A DNA stretch of 64,000 bases. Source: Herpetosiphon aurantiacus DSM 785 (GTDB lineage: Bacteria; Chloroflexota; Chloroflexia; Chloroflexales; Herpetosiphonaceae). Below are positions 46,101-53,923 of this stretch, piece after piece. The DNA is taken from positions 2,681,199 to 2,745,198 of the forward strand of contig CP000875.1 in the NCBI GenBank assembly GCA_000018565.1, written 5' to 3'. The stretch's first letter is position 1. Each line of letters opens with the position of its first letter. Both the position numbers and the translations under genes were made by a program. The notes below the pieces were generated by a model. The model did no database searches. It was not told the origin of the DNA and was given only the letters and a program-made list of their open reading frames with translations.

Positions 46101-46223
46101 ATCACCCAGCCGTTGGCCCAACGTTTAAAGCGGCATAAACGCCAACTAGAGGAGCTTGAACCAGTCCAACTCAAAGGTAAACGCGAATTACAAGCGATCT
46201 ACGCCATTCGCAAGTCGCGCTAA
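43161..46223 (+). CDS. Receiver-GAF-GAF-GAF-GAF-class III adenylate cyclase
   Basis: 1020-residue cytoplasmic signal protein. Order: receiver domain (about 8-125, acceptor in LLDISLPGMNG), four GAF-type domains (about 140-300, 310-480, 490-640, 650-800), then a class III nucleotide cyclase (about 825-1010). The catalytic domain keeps both metal Asp residues (FADLRGF and FLGDGLMAVFG), the base-selecting Lys (IDKF) and the Asn/Arg of VNTASRL, so it is probably active and makes cAMP. Phosphorylation and small-molecule binding by the GAFs would set its activity; no kinase is adjacent. GGAG precedes the ATG. A large palindrome follows the stop. Confidence 0.93.
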   Translation: MPDASNGHVLIVEDDLSISRMFQLLLRDAGYRVSLANSSEEALQFVRVITPDIILLDISLPGMNGVDLTRHLRSNPAIPFIPIIQITALGDLRTKVAALDAGADDILVKPIELSELLARLRVMLRLQKNRRGLEESTRQMHILYAISQTLNSSLDINSILRDLVLQLANALGAVRTSIILVNDHNTPFYASSVKETLNTESIQRVIRDGVAGWVMRAMKPLIIADTTRDPRWISLDRRTETTRSILSVPLIHQGIVVGVVTAAHTRTNYFTQEHLELAQNIGNQSVTAFNHAQLFQTTVQQKSLLERRSQMLEELLNVGERLSLNLPLQDVLNELAQAIHRSLGFRQVIIHVFGIDDVEPAQGVAGVQREQIQQLWTNAQIQQSIVPLLRERFRISRSYFVPSGYKLDDEETNQLPFGAIGIRQADYLFVPLGSPQQLLGLMIVDLPNNLITPDLATIQALEVFANHGTTAVNNNRLFAREHTRANQLQLLVELGRNFAELMTPDQLLRLVASLVRHSFGFNSVAILLKHNNEFMLRAGTHNFAHHPYNQPLSIDARILQALEHYQSWLSSNSEQFCLNYEWGEPTIVAELIVPLHTHEGIQGLLVIGHSDASALDGLTQSILGAIAVQLTVGLDNAKLFLREQEYIQQLNRVNDIALQLTSTTTEPAFHEIMQQVAAMFQAPQSMLVLVDPEQRQINRSIAYPQSWLHELPALPELLASLDESRVQMLNHQHASALGQTLRQSEINTIVVAQLYSAERLHGLLLIKPADIHYVWRSNDRNLLQTLATLFAQALENQQLQAQRLERLRADLQRYMAPPLVEQLLSEGGFGEASERDIVVLFADLRGFTALSENLAPQVVVKQILNRFFDEMTAVLYRYDAIIDKFLGDGLMAVFGSVRPLPNDAERAMNAAIDMQQTFAKLQTEWQASFGYAIGLGIGMSCGRAVVGNIGSAQRMDYTVIGDVVNTASRLVGIAEAGQIIITQPLAQRLKRHKRQLEELEPVQLKGKRELQAIYAIRKSR

Positions 46224-46351
46224 ATGCCCTCACCCTCAGCCCCTCTCCCACTGCGGTTGGCGAGGGGAGCAGGCCATTTGAATTTTAATTATCTAGCCGC
46301 TTGGAATGGTGATTCCCCTCGCCTGCTGGGCGGGTGAGGGGGTGAGGGCAT
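46224..46351. repeat. Large palindromic element between converging genes
   Basis: Begins directly after the cyclase stop codon. Ends ATGCCCTCACC (46224-46234) and GGTGAGGGCAT (46341-46351) are perfect inverted repeats, and the arms remain largely complementary for about 35 bases, around a loop of some 50. It probably ends transcription from both sides. It shares the CCCTCACC ends and CCCCTCGCC word with the element at 37085-37364. Confidence 0.7.
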
Positions 46352-46355
46352 GCAT

Positions 46356-47171
46356 TTATTCGCTAAACCACTCCAATTGGCTTGGTTGAAAACTTGGCAC
46401 GGCATAGCGCAAAAACGTGTGCAAGCCTTCCAAATCCACCGAGGTTAAGTGGTAGCGCAAATCGCGCAGATATTTGGCACAAACGCCAGGCGATACGCTG
46501 ATCCGCGGCGCATACAGCTGAGCCAATTCATCAATGCGGGTGAGATTTTCAGCTTTAGCAGCCCGCAAGGCTGGCACAATTCCAGCTTCGCGCACAGCCT
46601 CAGCCTGATCGCGTCGCACCACCCAAACCGCAAAGACAAACGGCAAACCACTGAGTTTCAGCCATTCGTCGCCAAGATCAAAGCAGTAGGGCAAACCACG
46701 TTCGCCCAAATGCCGCCGCGTGGCGGCTTCAACCAACGCTTTATCGCCAATCATCAAGCCAGCCTGACATTCCGCCAGCATCGCATCAAGATTTGAAGCC
46801 ATCGAACGCCACTCTGGTTGAATGCGATAATGGCGTTCGCACAGCACCCTGAGCAAATTGATGCTGGTGGCCGAATCAGTGGTTAATGCGACTGGCTGGC
46901 CGTCGAGTTGCCGTGGATCAGCCGACCACGAAAAGAGATTGACACTATTGACTGCGCCAATTGTGGCAATGGAAAAATCGCGCACCACCAACAACTCGTC
47001 AGCGTGCAAAGCCCACTCATAGACCGACATTGGAGCAACTGCAACCTCGCCGCGTAAAACCGCCGCATTGATCGCCGTTGGCACTCCGCGTTGGACAGGC
47101 ACATGCGGCAAACGCTCGGTAATGCCATAATCCATCGGTTGTGTATTGAGATAATCGATTACACCAAGCAT
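46356..47171 (-). CDS. mqnA: Chorismate dehydratase MqnA (futalosine menaquinone pathway)
   Basis: 271-residue cytoplasmic enzyme that turns chorismate into 3-enolpyruvyl-benzoate, the first step of the futalosine route to menaquinone. The N-terminal IDYLNTQPM, the middle VAPMSVYEWA and the DLGDEWLKLSGLPFVFAVW segment are typical of MqnA, a periplasmic-binding-protein-like fold, and the length is normal. It lies 76 bases behind mqnE, which makes the second-step product, so the pair is a likely operon. No clear RBS is visible before the ATG; a hairpin (47183-47208) occupies the spacer. Confidence 0.93.
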   Translation of the reverse strand: MLGVIDYLNTQPMDYGITERLPHVPVQRGVPTAINAAVLRGEVAVAPMSVYEWALHADELLVVRDFSIATIGAVNSVNLFSWSADPRQLDGQPVALTTDSATSINLLRVLCERHYRIQPEWRSMASNLDAMLAECQAGLMIGDKALVEAATRRHLGERGLPYCFDLGDEWLKLSGLPFVFAVWVVRRDQAEAVREAGIVPALRAAKAENLTRIDELAQLYAPRISVSPGVCAKYLRDLRYHLTSVDLEGLHTFLRYAVPSFQPSQLEWFSE

Positions 47172-47182
47172 AAAATTTAAAA

Positions 47183-47208
47183 GCGTGAGTACGCTAGGCG
47201 ACTCACGC
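47183..47208. promoter_or_regulatory. Hairpin in the mqnE-mqnA spacer
   Basis: Perfect 8-bp stem GCGTGAGT/ACTCACGC, 10-base loop, 11 bases before the mqnA ATG. Possible attenuator, mRNA processing site or stabiliser. Confidence 0.35.
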
Positions 47209-47247
47209 GATAGGCAAGGCTTTGGGCAAGCGCCCCAAACCCTGCTA

Positions 47248-48351
47248 TTAGTTCACAGCGATGTGATTATAAAGTGCATCCCGCTCAACTGCGGTTTTGC
47301 CAGCAGTCGTCACCAGATGAACTAATTCTGCCCGTGAGATACCTTGTTCGGTTTTAGCCCCAGCAGCGTGATAGATTTCTTCTTCGATCACCGTGCCGTC
47401 AACATCGGAAACCCCAAACGACAAAGCGACTTGGGCCAACCGTGGCGTGAGCGAGATCCAATAGGCTTTGACATGGGCAAAGTTGTCGAGCAACAAACGG
47501 CCAATCGCCAAATTCTTCAAATCCTCGAAGCCTGTCGTCCAATCGAGCTTTTTGACCCGCCCTAAATTGTTGTTTTCGGGGTGGAAAGCCAGCGGAATGT
47601 AGGTTACAAAACCGCCAGTTTTATCTTGCTGTTCGCGCAAACGTAACAAGTGATCAACCCGTTGTTCGAGGGTTTCGATATGGCCATAGAGCATAGTGGC
47701 ATTGGTTTTGATGCCTAATTCGTGAGCAATGCCATGAATTTCCAACCAACCATCGCCATCAACCTTTTCGGGGCAGATTTTACGGCGCACCGCTGGATGG
47801 AAAATTTCAGCACCGCCACCAGGCAAGGCATCCAGCCCAGCCTTGCGCAAAATCTCAAGGGTTGTGCGCCAATCAAGATGCGAAATTTGAGCCATATAAT
47901 CAATTTCAACTGCCGTAAAGGCTTTGACGTGAACATTGGGATAATGATCCTTCAATTCACGAATGATATCGGCATAATATTCAACATCGAGATCGGGCAC
48001 TAAACCGCCGACAATATGAAATTCACGGGTACGTTCGCTAAACAAACGCCCAACGTGATCGATAATTTGTTCGGGAGTGCGCACAAAGGCATCGGGTTCG
48101 TTGCCATTACGCCGAAACGAGCAGAAATTACAGTGAAATGCACAAACATTGGTTGGTGTAATGCGGTGATTTTGCACAAAATACACCACATCGCCATTTT
48201 TGCGTCGATTCACCGTATCGGCCAATTTACCCAAGGCTAAAATATCGTTAGTTTGATACAAACGCATTCCATCGTCAAACGAAAGGCGTTCGCCTGCTTC
48301 AACTTTTTCAGCAATATCAGAGAGTGGCGACTTCGCCAACAGAATAGCCAT
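47248..48351 (-). CDS. mqnE: Aminofutalosine synthase MqnE (radical SAM)
   Basis: 367-residue radical SAM enzyme that joins 3-enolpyruvyl-benzoate to SAM-derived adenosine to give aminofutalosine. The iron-sulfur ligands are Cys70, Cys74 and Cys77 (CAFHCNFC), and the family words ALPGGGAEIFHPAVR, NATMLYGHIET and GGFVTYIPLAFHPE are present. MqnC is a close relative, but the length and these words suit MqnE better. AAAGGA precedes the ATG. Followed by mqnA on the same strand. The rest of the pathway (mqnB, C, D) is not in the window. Confidence 0.9.
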   Translation of the reverse strand: MAILLAKSPLSDIAEKVEAGERLSFDDGMRLYQTNDILALGKLADTVNRRKNGDVVYFVQNHRITPTNVCAFHCNFCSFRRNGNEPDAFVRTPEQIIDHVGRLFSERTREFHIVGGLVPDLDVEYYADIIRELKDHYPNVHVKAFTAVEIDYMAQISHLDWRTTLEILRKAGLDALPGGGAEIFHPAVRRKICPEKVDGDGWLEIHGIAHELGIKTNATMLYGHIETLEQRVDHLLRLREQQDKTGGFVTYIPLAFHPENNNLGRVKKLDWTTGFEDLKNLAIGRLLLDNFAHVKAYWISLTPRLAQVALSFGVSDVDGTVIEEEIYHAAGAKTEQGISRAELVHLVTTAGKTAVERDALYNHIAVN

Positions 48352-48474
48352 ACACAGTTCCTTTCCGCGCTACTGTGTTCATTATATCACAATGTTATTT
48401 TGATTTTCGAGCCACTTTTCAGCATATTTGGGCAGCAGTTGGCAAAGCACAATAGCCACCTTATGGATCACAAG

Positions 48475-49515
48475 CTAGCTTAAACGGCGCAAAGCTTTGA
48501 GCCAGCGCAGCAATCGACCCGATTCGAGGGTCGTAATCTGGCGCTCAAGCTGCTCAATATGCTTATTTTTCGTATCAATCGCAGTTTCAAGTTGGCCTAG
48601 ATAGTCGTGCATCGTCTGAGCTGTAGTAGTCAATTGAGCAACCTGTGCTTCAACCTCAGATGTTTGTTTTGACAAGGCCGCCTGCTGAATTTGGGCCTGC
48701 TGAAGTTCGGCAAGCAACCATACTGGTGGGCCTAAACGCGCCATTAATCCCTGTGGATGGCATGCATAGACTGTCAGCATTCGATACAGGGGCGATTCAT
48801 CGCAATAGAACACACATAAGCCCGCCTGCTGGACAAGCTGGATCAAGGTTGCCGCTGTGAAATGCAGCGTATGCACAACATTCAAGAGGCTGCCCGCTTG
48901 TTGCTGTTCGATAAATTGCTCACGAAATCGATAGGCGGGTACTTGAATTGCCAAAACCCCTTGTGGCTTAAGCGCTGCCGCCAATTCACGCATAAAGCTT
49001 AGTGGTTCGTGCAAATGCTCAAGCACATGCCAACAGGTAATCAAATCGAAGGCTTCAAGCTCAGTAAGGCAGGTTGAATCGCCATAAACGGTCAAACCAT
49101 AGCGCTCACGGGCAATTTGAGCAGCCACCGATGAAAGTTCGATGCCAATTGGTTGCCAGCCACGGCTTTGGGCTGCCACCAACAATAAGCCCCGATTACA
49201 GCCGACATCAAGAATTCGGCCAGGTTTAAGCAAGCCTTGTTGCTCAATATGCCCAATAATGTCAACTTTTATGTCAATTTCATGGCGTTCTTCGACCTCG
49301 GTATAGGCATAAACCTCGCTCTGGTTTTCTAGGATGGTGGTACTTTCTAAAGTTAGGCGTGGATTAAGATAAATTTGGGTGCAGGCTTGGCATTGGTACA
49401 AACATAAGCCTTCGGCAATAAATGTTTCAGCTTGTTGCCAAACCAAATCAGCTTGCGCTTGACCACAAACTGGACAAGTGGCGAGCATTTCGGTTGGCAA
49501 TGGTTGCAGTTGCAT
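48475..49515 (-). CDS. Zinc-ribbon SAM methyltransferase with C-terminal coiled coil
   Basis: 346-residue methyltransferase of the group linked to sugars and surface glycans. An N-terminal zinc ribbon (CPVCGQ and YQCQACTQIY) precedes the class I domain with motif I LDVGCNRGLL near residue 100, and residues about 270-330 form a coiled coil (QTSEVEAQVAQL, KHIEQLERQI). Such coils in glycan methyltransferases can measure or bind the growing chain. It stands 172 bases behind the glycosyltransferase gene on the same strand, so it belongs with that block by function, perhaps not by transcript. Confidence 0.85.
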   Translation of the reverse strand: MQLQPLPTEMLATCPVCGQAQADLVWQQAETFIAEGLCLYQCQACTQIYLNPRLTLESTTILENQSEVYAYTEVEERHEIDIKVDIIGHIEQQGLLKPGRILDVGCNRGLLLVAAQSRGWQPIGIELSSVAAQIARERYGLTVYGDSTCLTELEAFDLITCWHVLEHLHEPLSFMRELAAALKPQGVLAIQVPAYRFREQFIEQQQAGSLLNVVHTLHFTAATLIQLVQQAGLCVFYCDESPLYRMLTVYACHPQGLMARLGPPVWLLAELQQAQIQQAALSKQTSEVEAQVAQLTTTAQTMHDYLGQLETAIDTKNKHIEQLERQITTLESGRLLRWLKALRRLS

Positions 49516-49646
49516 CGTTATGTAATCCTATAACAGACCTAATCTATCAAATGTATCTTCTAGAGAATACCTAGCTTAAAGAGCACAAATATTCAAAATA
49601 TGCTGCTGCTTAAAGTATTGCTTCTACACCCAACGTGGGATTCACC

Positions 49647-49672
49647 AGCGAAGCTCCTCATTGAGTTCCGCT
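49647..49672 (-). terminator. Imperfect hairpin after the WsaF-like gene
   Basis: Arms AGCGAAGCTC and GAGTTCCGCT pair with two mismatches, about 16 bases past the stop; flanking bases extend the pairing. Confidence 0.4.
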
Positions 49673-49687
49673 GATGTGTGGTTAATG

Positions 49688-51427
49688 CTAGCGCCGCAAT
49701 TGCTGTTTAGCTCGATCGTAGACCCAACGGCCATATTGCTTGGCTTCAGCAGCTAAACCGTTGAAATTTCCTGAGCGTAGCATGCGCCATGTTTTGGCAC
49801 CACGCTCCTGCCACGATTTTTTGGGCACAATCAAGTTGTGCAACCGTTCGGCAAATTCGCTTAATTGAATATATTCACTACTAATCAGGGCTTTTTGGGT
49901 TGTTAGGTAGGCCACATCGGGCGTTACACTCGGTTCAGTTGAATCATAGGCAGGTTGATATAACACGCGACAGCAAAGTTGCCCCAACTGTGGCATTGCA
50001 TTAAAACTCAGTGAACCGTTTGCTGATGCTTTGAAATCAAAGCGCAAGCTTGAACCATTGGTTGCGCTCAGCACAAAATGCAAGGCTTGGTTGCGGCTCG
50101 CTGGCAAGGGCGGAAATTCGAAATGCAGCCATTGTTGGTTAACTGTGCTTGAAGTAACATCAACCAAGGTACGATTCGGATTGATCAAGGCATCGTATAG
50201 TTGTAAGCGCCAAGGGCCAGTTGCCGGTTGAGCCAAGGCCACCTCAAAAGCACAGACTCCATCGTGTTGACAAACCAAACGTTGCCCAACTTGAAAATCG
50301 CCAGTCAAAGGGGCGGTAACTCCATCGCCATTGGGATGTTCATGATCAGTCAAGAGCCGTTGGATCAGGCTGCCAGAGGCGGTTGTGGCAAGTTTCAACA
50401 AGGCTTTTTCAACCTCACGCGCCGAGCTTTCCCAACGTAATGTTTGGGCATGCTCCAAGCCAGCTTTGATCAAGCGCTGGCGCAGTGATTCGTCGTTGAG
50501 CACATTTAATAAAGCTTCGGCCAATGGTTTCGGTTCAGCCGTCGCGAGTAAGCCAGTTTTGCCATGGGTTACTAAGAAATGGTTCGGAGCCAAGTCAATA
50601 TCAACAACTGGACAACCCGAGGCCATCATTTCTGGTGGCATCAGCGAAGGGTTGGTTGAGGAAATAACTAAGCCCAAGGTTGCCGAAGCATACAATTCCG
50701 CTAATTCATCGGGGTTTAAAATGCCCATGGCCGTAAATTTGAACGGCGCAGAATGATGGCTCAGATGTTTATCACCAAAGAGCACAATTTCTACATCAGG
50801 CCGTTGCTCTTTGACAATCGCCAAGGCACGCATCCCCAAATCGAAACAACGGCGTGGCGTTGAAGGCCGGGCATAAAAAATAACCCGTGGTTTTTTGGTT
50901 AACAAATGTGGGCGCGGATAGTAACGCTCATGTTCAACTGCAAAATCAAACGGATAGGTTGTCGCCTTGTATTGCTCGTGTAGATGCTTGGCCAGCCAAT
51001 GACCTAAAGTAATACATGGCCAACCTTGTTTATACGTTGCCTCAGCTCGTAGCCATTCGTCGCCCATGGCATAGAAAAATGGCTCAAAATCTTGCACAAA
51101 GTAGGCGCGTGGAATCGTCGGATCACACATCTCAAAGCCCATTGTGGTCGTCCATTGAGTTGCTAAAACCACATCAAAACCCCGAATATCTTGGGGCCAG
51201 AAATAAATTGGCGCATGAACCATGCCAAAATAGCGTTGCACAAAATGCTCAGGCCGATCAAGCGCATCGGTTGGGTAATCGTGCGGGTTCATAAAGATAA
51301 CTTGCTCGTGTCCAAAGCTCGCCAAGAGATTCATAATTCGAAAAATATTAGTATATCCACCAGAACCGACAATTGGCGCAGTTAGCAACCACGCGATTCG
51401 TAAGCGGGGATGTTCAGAAACTTGCAT
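49688..51427 (-). CDS. WsaF-like glycosyltransferase (GT4) with C-terminal beta-rich domain
   Basis: 579-residue GT-B-fold transferase. The first about 365 residues have the WsaF rhamnosyltransferase-like pattern: GSGGYTNIFR, FVQDFEPFFYAMG, FYARPSTPRRCFDLG and the acceptor/donor-site words LVISSTNPSLMPPEMMASGCPVV. A beta-rich region of about 120 residues follows, possibly a carbohydrate-binding sandwich, and a basic helical tail (GRWVYDRAKQQLRR). The sugar transferred is unknown. It begins nine bases after the tandem glycosyltransferase gene, so the three are co-transcribed. Confidence 0.88.
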   Translation of the reverse strand: MQVSEHPRLRIAWLLTAPIVGSGGYTNIFRIMNLLASFGHEQVIFMNPHDYPTDALDRPEHFVQRYFGMVHAPIYFWPQDIRGFDVVLATQWTTTMGFEMCDPTIPRAYFVQDFEPFFYAMGDEWLRAEATYKQGWPCITLGHWLAKHLHEQYKATTYPFDFAVEHERYYPRPHLLTKKPRVIFYARPSTPRRCFDLGMRALAIVKEQRPDVEIVLFGDKHLSHHSAPFKFTAMGILNPDELAELYASATLGLVISSTNPSLMPPEMMASGCPVVDIDLAPNHFLVTHGKTGLLATAEPKPLAEALLNVLNDESLRQRLIKAGLEHAQTLRWESSAREVEKALLKLATTASGSLIQRLLTDHEHPNGDGVTAPLTGDFQVGQRLVCQHDGVCAFEVALAQPATGPWRLQLYDALINPNRTLVDVTSSTVNQQWLHFEFPPLPASRNQALHFVLSATNGSSLRFDFKASANGSLSFNAMPQLGQLCCRVLYQPAYDSTEPSVTPDVAYLTTQKALISSEYIQLSEFAERLHNLIVPKKSWQERGAKTWRMLRSGNFNGLAAEAKQYGRWVYDRAKQQLRR

Positions 51428-51436
51428 AAGGTGATT

Positions 51437-53923
51437 CTATCCTTTACGGTTGATAAGACGGTGTAATAGCCCTTTGGCTTTACCGCTGAACTGCATGAAG
51501 ATACCATTGGCAATCTGTTGCAGCTGAATCTCTAATTGATGGGCATAAGCCTTGGCTTGAGCATTGTCGCGCTCAAGCTCCTGCACTCGATAATGCAACG
51601 CTTGGTTGCTGGTAATCAAGCCATCGATATGCATCACTAAAACTTCATTGCCCTTTGAGAGCGATTTATTAGCACCCAACAACATGGCATTGCTCTTGAT
51701 CAAGGACATTTGGCGGGTATACATGCTCCAAATTTGTTGAAGCACATTGTGCAACTCGCGGCTACGGGCTTTTGGGCTATAGCGGGCATGGGCATCAGCC
51801 AAGGCCTCATGGCCTAGGCGTTGGCGCAATGATGGATCAGTTACCAAAGCTTCAAGTGCCTCAATCCATTCTTGCTCATTTGCCGCCAACATACCGTTGA
51901 TGCCATGGGTAATTGCATAACGAAAAGCTTCAATCGGGGTTGCAATCAAGGGCACACCAACCAAAGCAGCTTCCATATATTTAACTTCGCTCTTGGATTG
52001 GCAAAATGGATTATCAAGCTCCAAGGGAGCAAGCGCAAAATCAACAGCAGCAATTTCGTCGGCCAGTTGTTCGAGCGGCACAAGTTCGCGGCGCTCAATC
52101 CGATCAATATATGGATCAAAGGCCTTCGATAATTGCAATGGCCCCACAATGCGCAAGCGCACATGGGTATAGGTTGCCAAAATATGCAAAATTGCTTGCT
52201 CGGCTTGCATAAAATCGCGATTATGGGTAGCTGTACCGCTAAAGTAGCCAATCAACACCGGATCATGCGGTTGGGCCAGTGGCTTAGCTTGGCGCTGAGC
52301 AGCAATTGGCTCGGCATAGCTGATTTGGTTTTGGCTCAAGGCATTGCGCACCACATAGGCATTCAGGTCGAATGCTCGTACCTGCTCTGCCAACGGCTCA
52401 GTCGAAACAATCACTGCATCGCACAGCAGCATGGTTTTGAGGTAACGCTCGACTCCATCGCGATAGAGGGCCACTTCGTCAGCTGGCCAATCTTTAATTG
52501 CATCGATATGATGCAGCAAATCGGTACGAAACACCAAATCATCGGTATCAAAAATAACCGGATGGCCCAAGGCTTGATGCGCATCAATCAACGTGGCAAT
52601 ATTCGAATCAAGCGCAACCCGATGGAGAATCAAGATCCCAAACTTAATGCTATCGGCAATTTTAAATGGCTCATTGTAAAGGCTCGTTACGCCGCTATAC
52701 ATATCAAACCAATCGAGTTGCTCTTGACGATGGCGGCAGCGGTAATTGCCTGCGTTGCCAATATCACAGCCTGTGATCATATGGACTGAGCGATCGTGGA
52801 AGGTCAAATCACGCTGAAATTGGCTGAGTAGGGGTTGCAATGCCGGCTGAGCAGGTTTGGTCGGAAACTGCTGCAAGATGGCTAACAGCATCGCTTCATA
52901 ATCAGCCGCTGCGGTTGCAATTGTGTAATGACCAAGCACATGGGTATAGGCAGCTTGCCCAACCCGCTGACGTAACGTGGCATCGGCCAGCAAATTGCTT
53001 AATTGGCTATACCATTCGGCTTCGGAAGTAGCTAAAAAGCCGGTTTCTCCATGCCGAATTGCCTCGGCAAAGGCCGGAATCGGGCTAGCCACCACGGGCA
53101 AGCGCAAGGCGGCGGCTTCGAGGTACTTCAATTCGCTACGGCAGCGAGTAAAAGCATTATCCACATCCAAGGGAGCCAAAATAATATCGGCTTTGGACAT
53201 GAGTTGCGGCAATTGCTCAAGCGGCACAAACGGCAATTGCTCAATTTGGTTGGCAACCGGGGCTAAAATATCAGGCACCGTGATTTTGCCACCCAGCATT
53301 AAGCGTAGTTTGGGCTGTTGTTGCAACAGTTTTAGCAAAGCTGGGGCAATCAAACGCAGGTCGGCATCGTGCGAAAAGGTGCCACTAAAATAGCCAATTG
53401 TTACATGGGCTTGAGTTTGGCGCTCGCGATAGGCCGCCTCACACCATGCAATCCAATCGTCGCCCAACACATTACGATGCGCCCAAACCGGTTTTTGCAA
53501 TGCTTCAGCCGCCTGAGCCAAGGGCGTAGTGCTGACAATTGCTGCATCACAACGAGCAAACACTGGCGGATTGCCCCGGGCATAGCCACGCCAAAATTGC
53601 TGTTCAAAGCCCGTGCTCTCAGCCACAATTGGCATCGAATCGATCAAGGCTGGGTCAAACAGCAAGTCGTCGGTTTCATAGACCACGGGTTTGCCTTGTG
53701 CTGCTTGCTGAATCGTTTCCCAAAAGTGAGTTTCTTTAGGACGATGCACAACCACCAAATCGGCAGCAGCAACCGCTACAATCGCCGCTTGATCAATCTG
53801 ATTAAACAATTGGGCTTTATGCCCACGATACTGTAATTGCTCAATTGCATGCTGACAGCGATAACGCTGGGTCTCGCCACCACAACCACTCCAGAAAACG
53901 ACATTTAACTGACGTTTACTCAT
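51437..53923 (-). CDS. Tandem glycosyltransferase (two GT4-type domains)
   Basis: 828-residue protein made of two homologous GT-B-type transferases, about 1-350 and 375-700, then a coiled coil (about 740-800) and basic tail. The halves share paired words: RYRCQHAIEQL/NYRCRHRQEQL, VVYETDDLLF/VIFDTDDLVF, IGYFSGTFSHDADL/IGYFSGTATHNRDF, and SELKYLEAAALRLPVVASPIPAF/SEVKYMEAALVGVPLIATPIEAF. It may add two sugars in turn to a surface glycan. Its ATG shares a base with the preceding stop (TAATG), so translation is coupled to the methyltransferase gene. Confidence 0.9.
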   Translation of the reverse strand: MSKRQLNVVFWSGCGGETQRYRCQHAIEQLQYRGHKAQLFNQIDQAAIVAVAAADLVVVHRPKETHFWETIQQAAQGKPVVYETDDLLFDPALIDSMPIVAESTGFEQQFWRGYARGNPPVFARCDAAIVSTTPLAQAAEALQKPVWAHRNVLGDDWIAWCEAAYRERQTQAHVTIGYFSGTFSHDADLRLIAPALLKLLQQQPKLRLMLGGKITVPDILAPVANQIEQLPFVPLEQLPQLMSKADIILAPLDVDNAFTRCRSELKYLEAAALRLPVVASPIPAFAEAIRHGETGFLATSEAEWYSQLSNLLADATLRQRVGQAAYTHVLGHYTIATAAADYEAMLLAILQQFPTKPAQPALQPLLSQFQRDLTFHDRSVHMITGCDIGNAGNYRCRHRQEQLDWFDMYSGVTSLYNEPFKIADSIKFGILILHRVALDSNIATLIDAHQALGHPVIFDTDDLVFRTDLLHHIDAIKDWPADEVALYRDGVERYLKTMLLCDAVIVSTEPLAEQVRAFDLNAYVVRNALSQNQISYAEPIAAQRQAKPLAQPHDPVLIGYFSGTATHNRDFMQAEQAILHILATYTHVRLRIVGPLQLSKAFDPYIDRIERRELVPLEQLADEIAAVDFALAPLELDNPFCQSKSEVKYMEAALVGVPLIATPIEAFRYAITHGINGMLAANEQEWIEALEALVTDPSLRQRLGHEALADAHARYSPKARSRELHNVLQQIWSMYTRQMSLIKSNAMLLGANKSLSKGNEVLVMHIDGLITSNQALHYRVQELERDNAQAKAYAHQLEIQLQQIANGIFMQFSGKAKGLLHRLINRKG

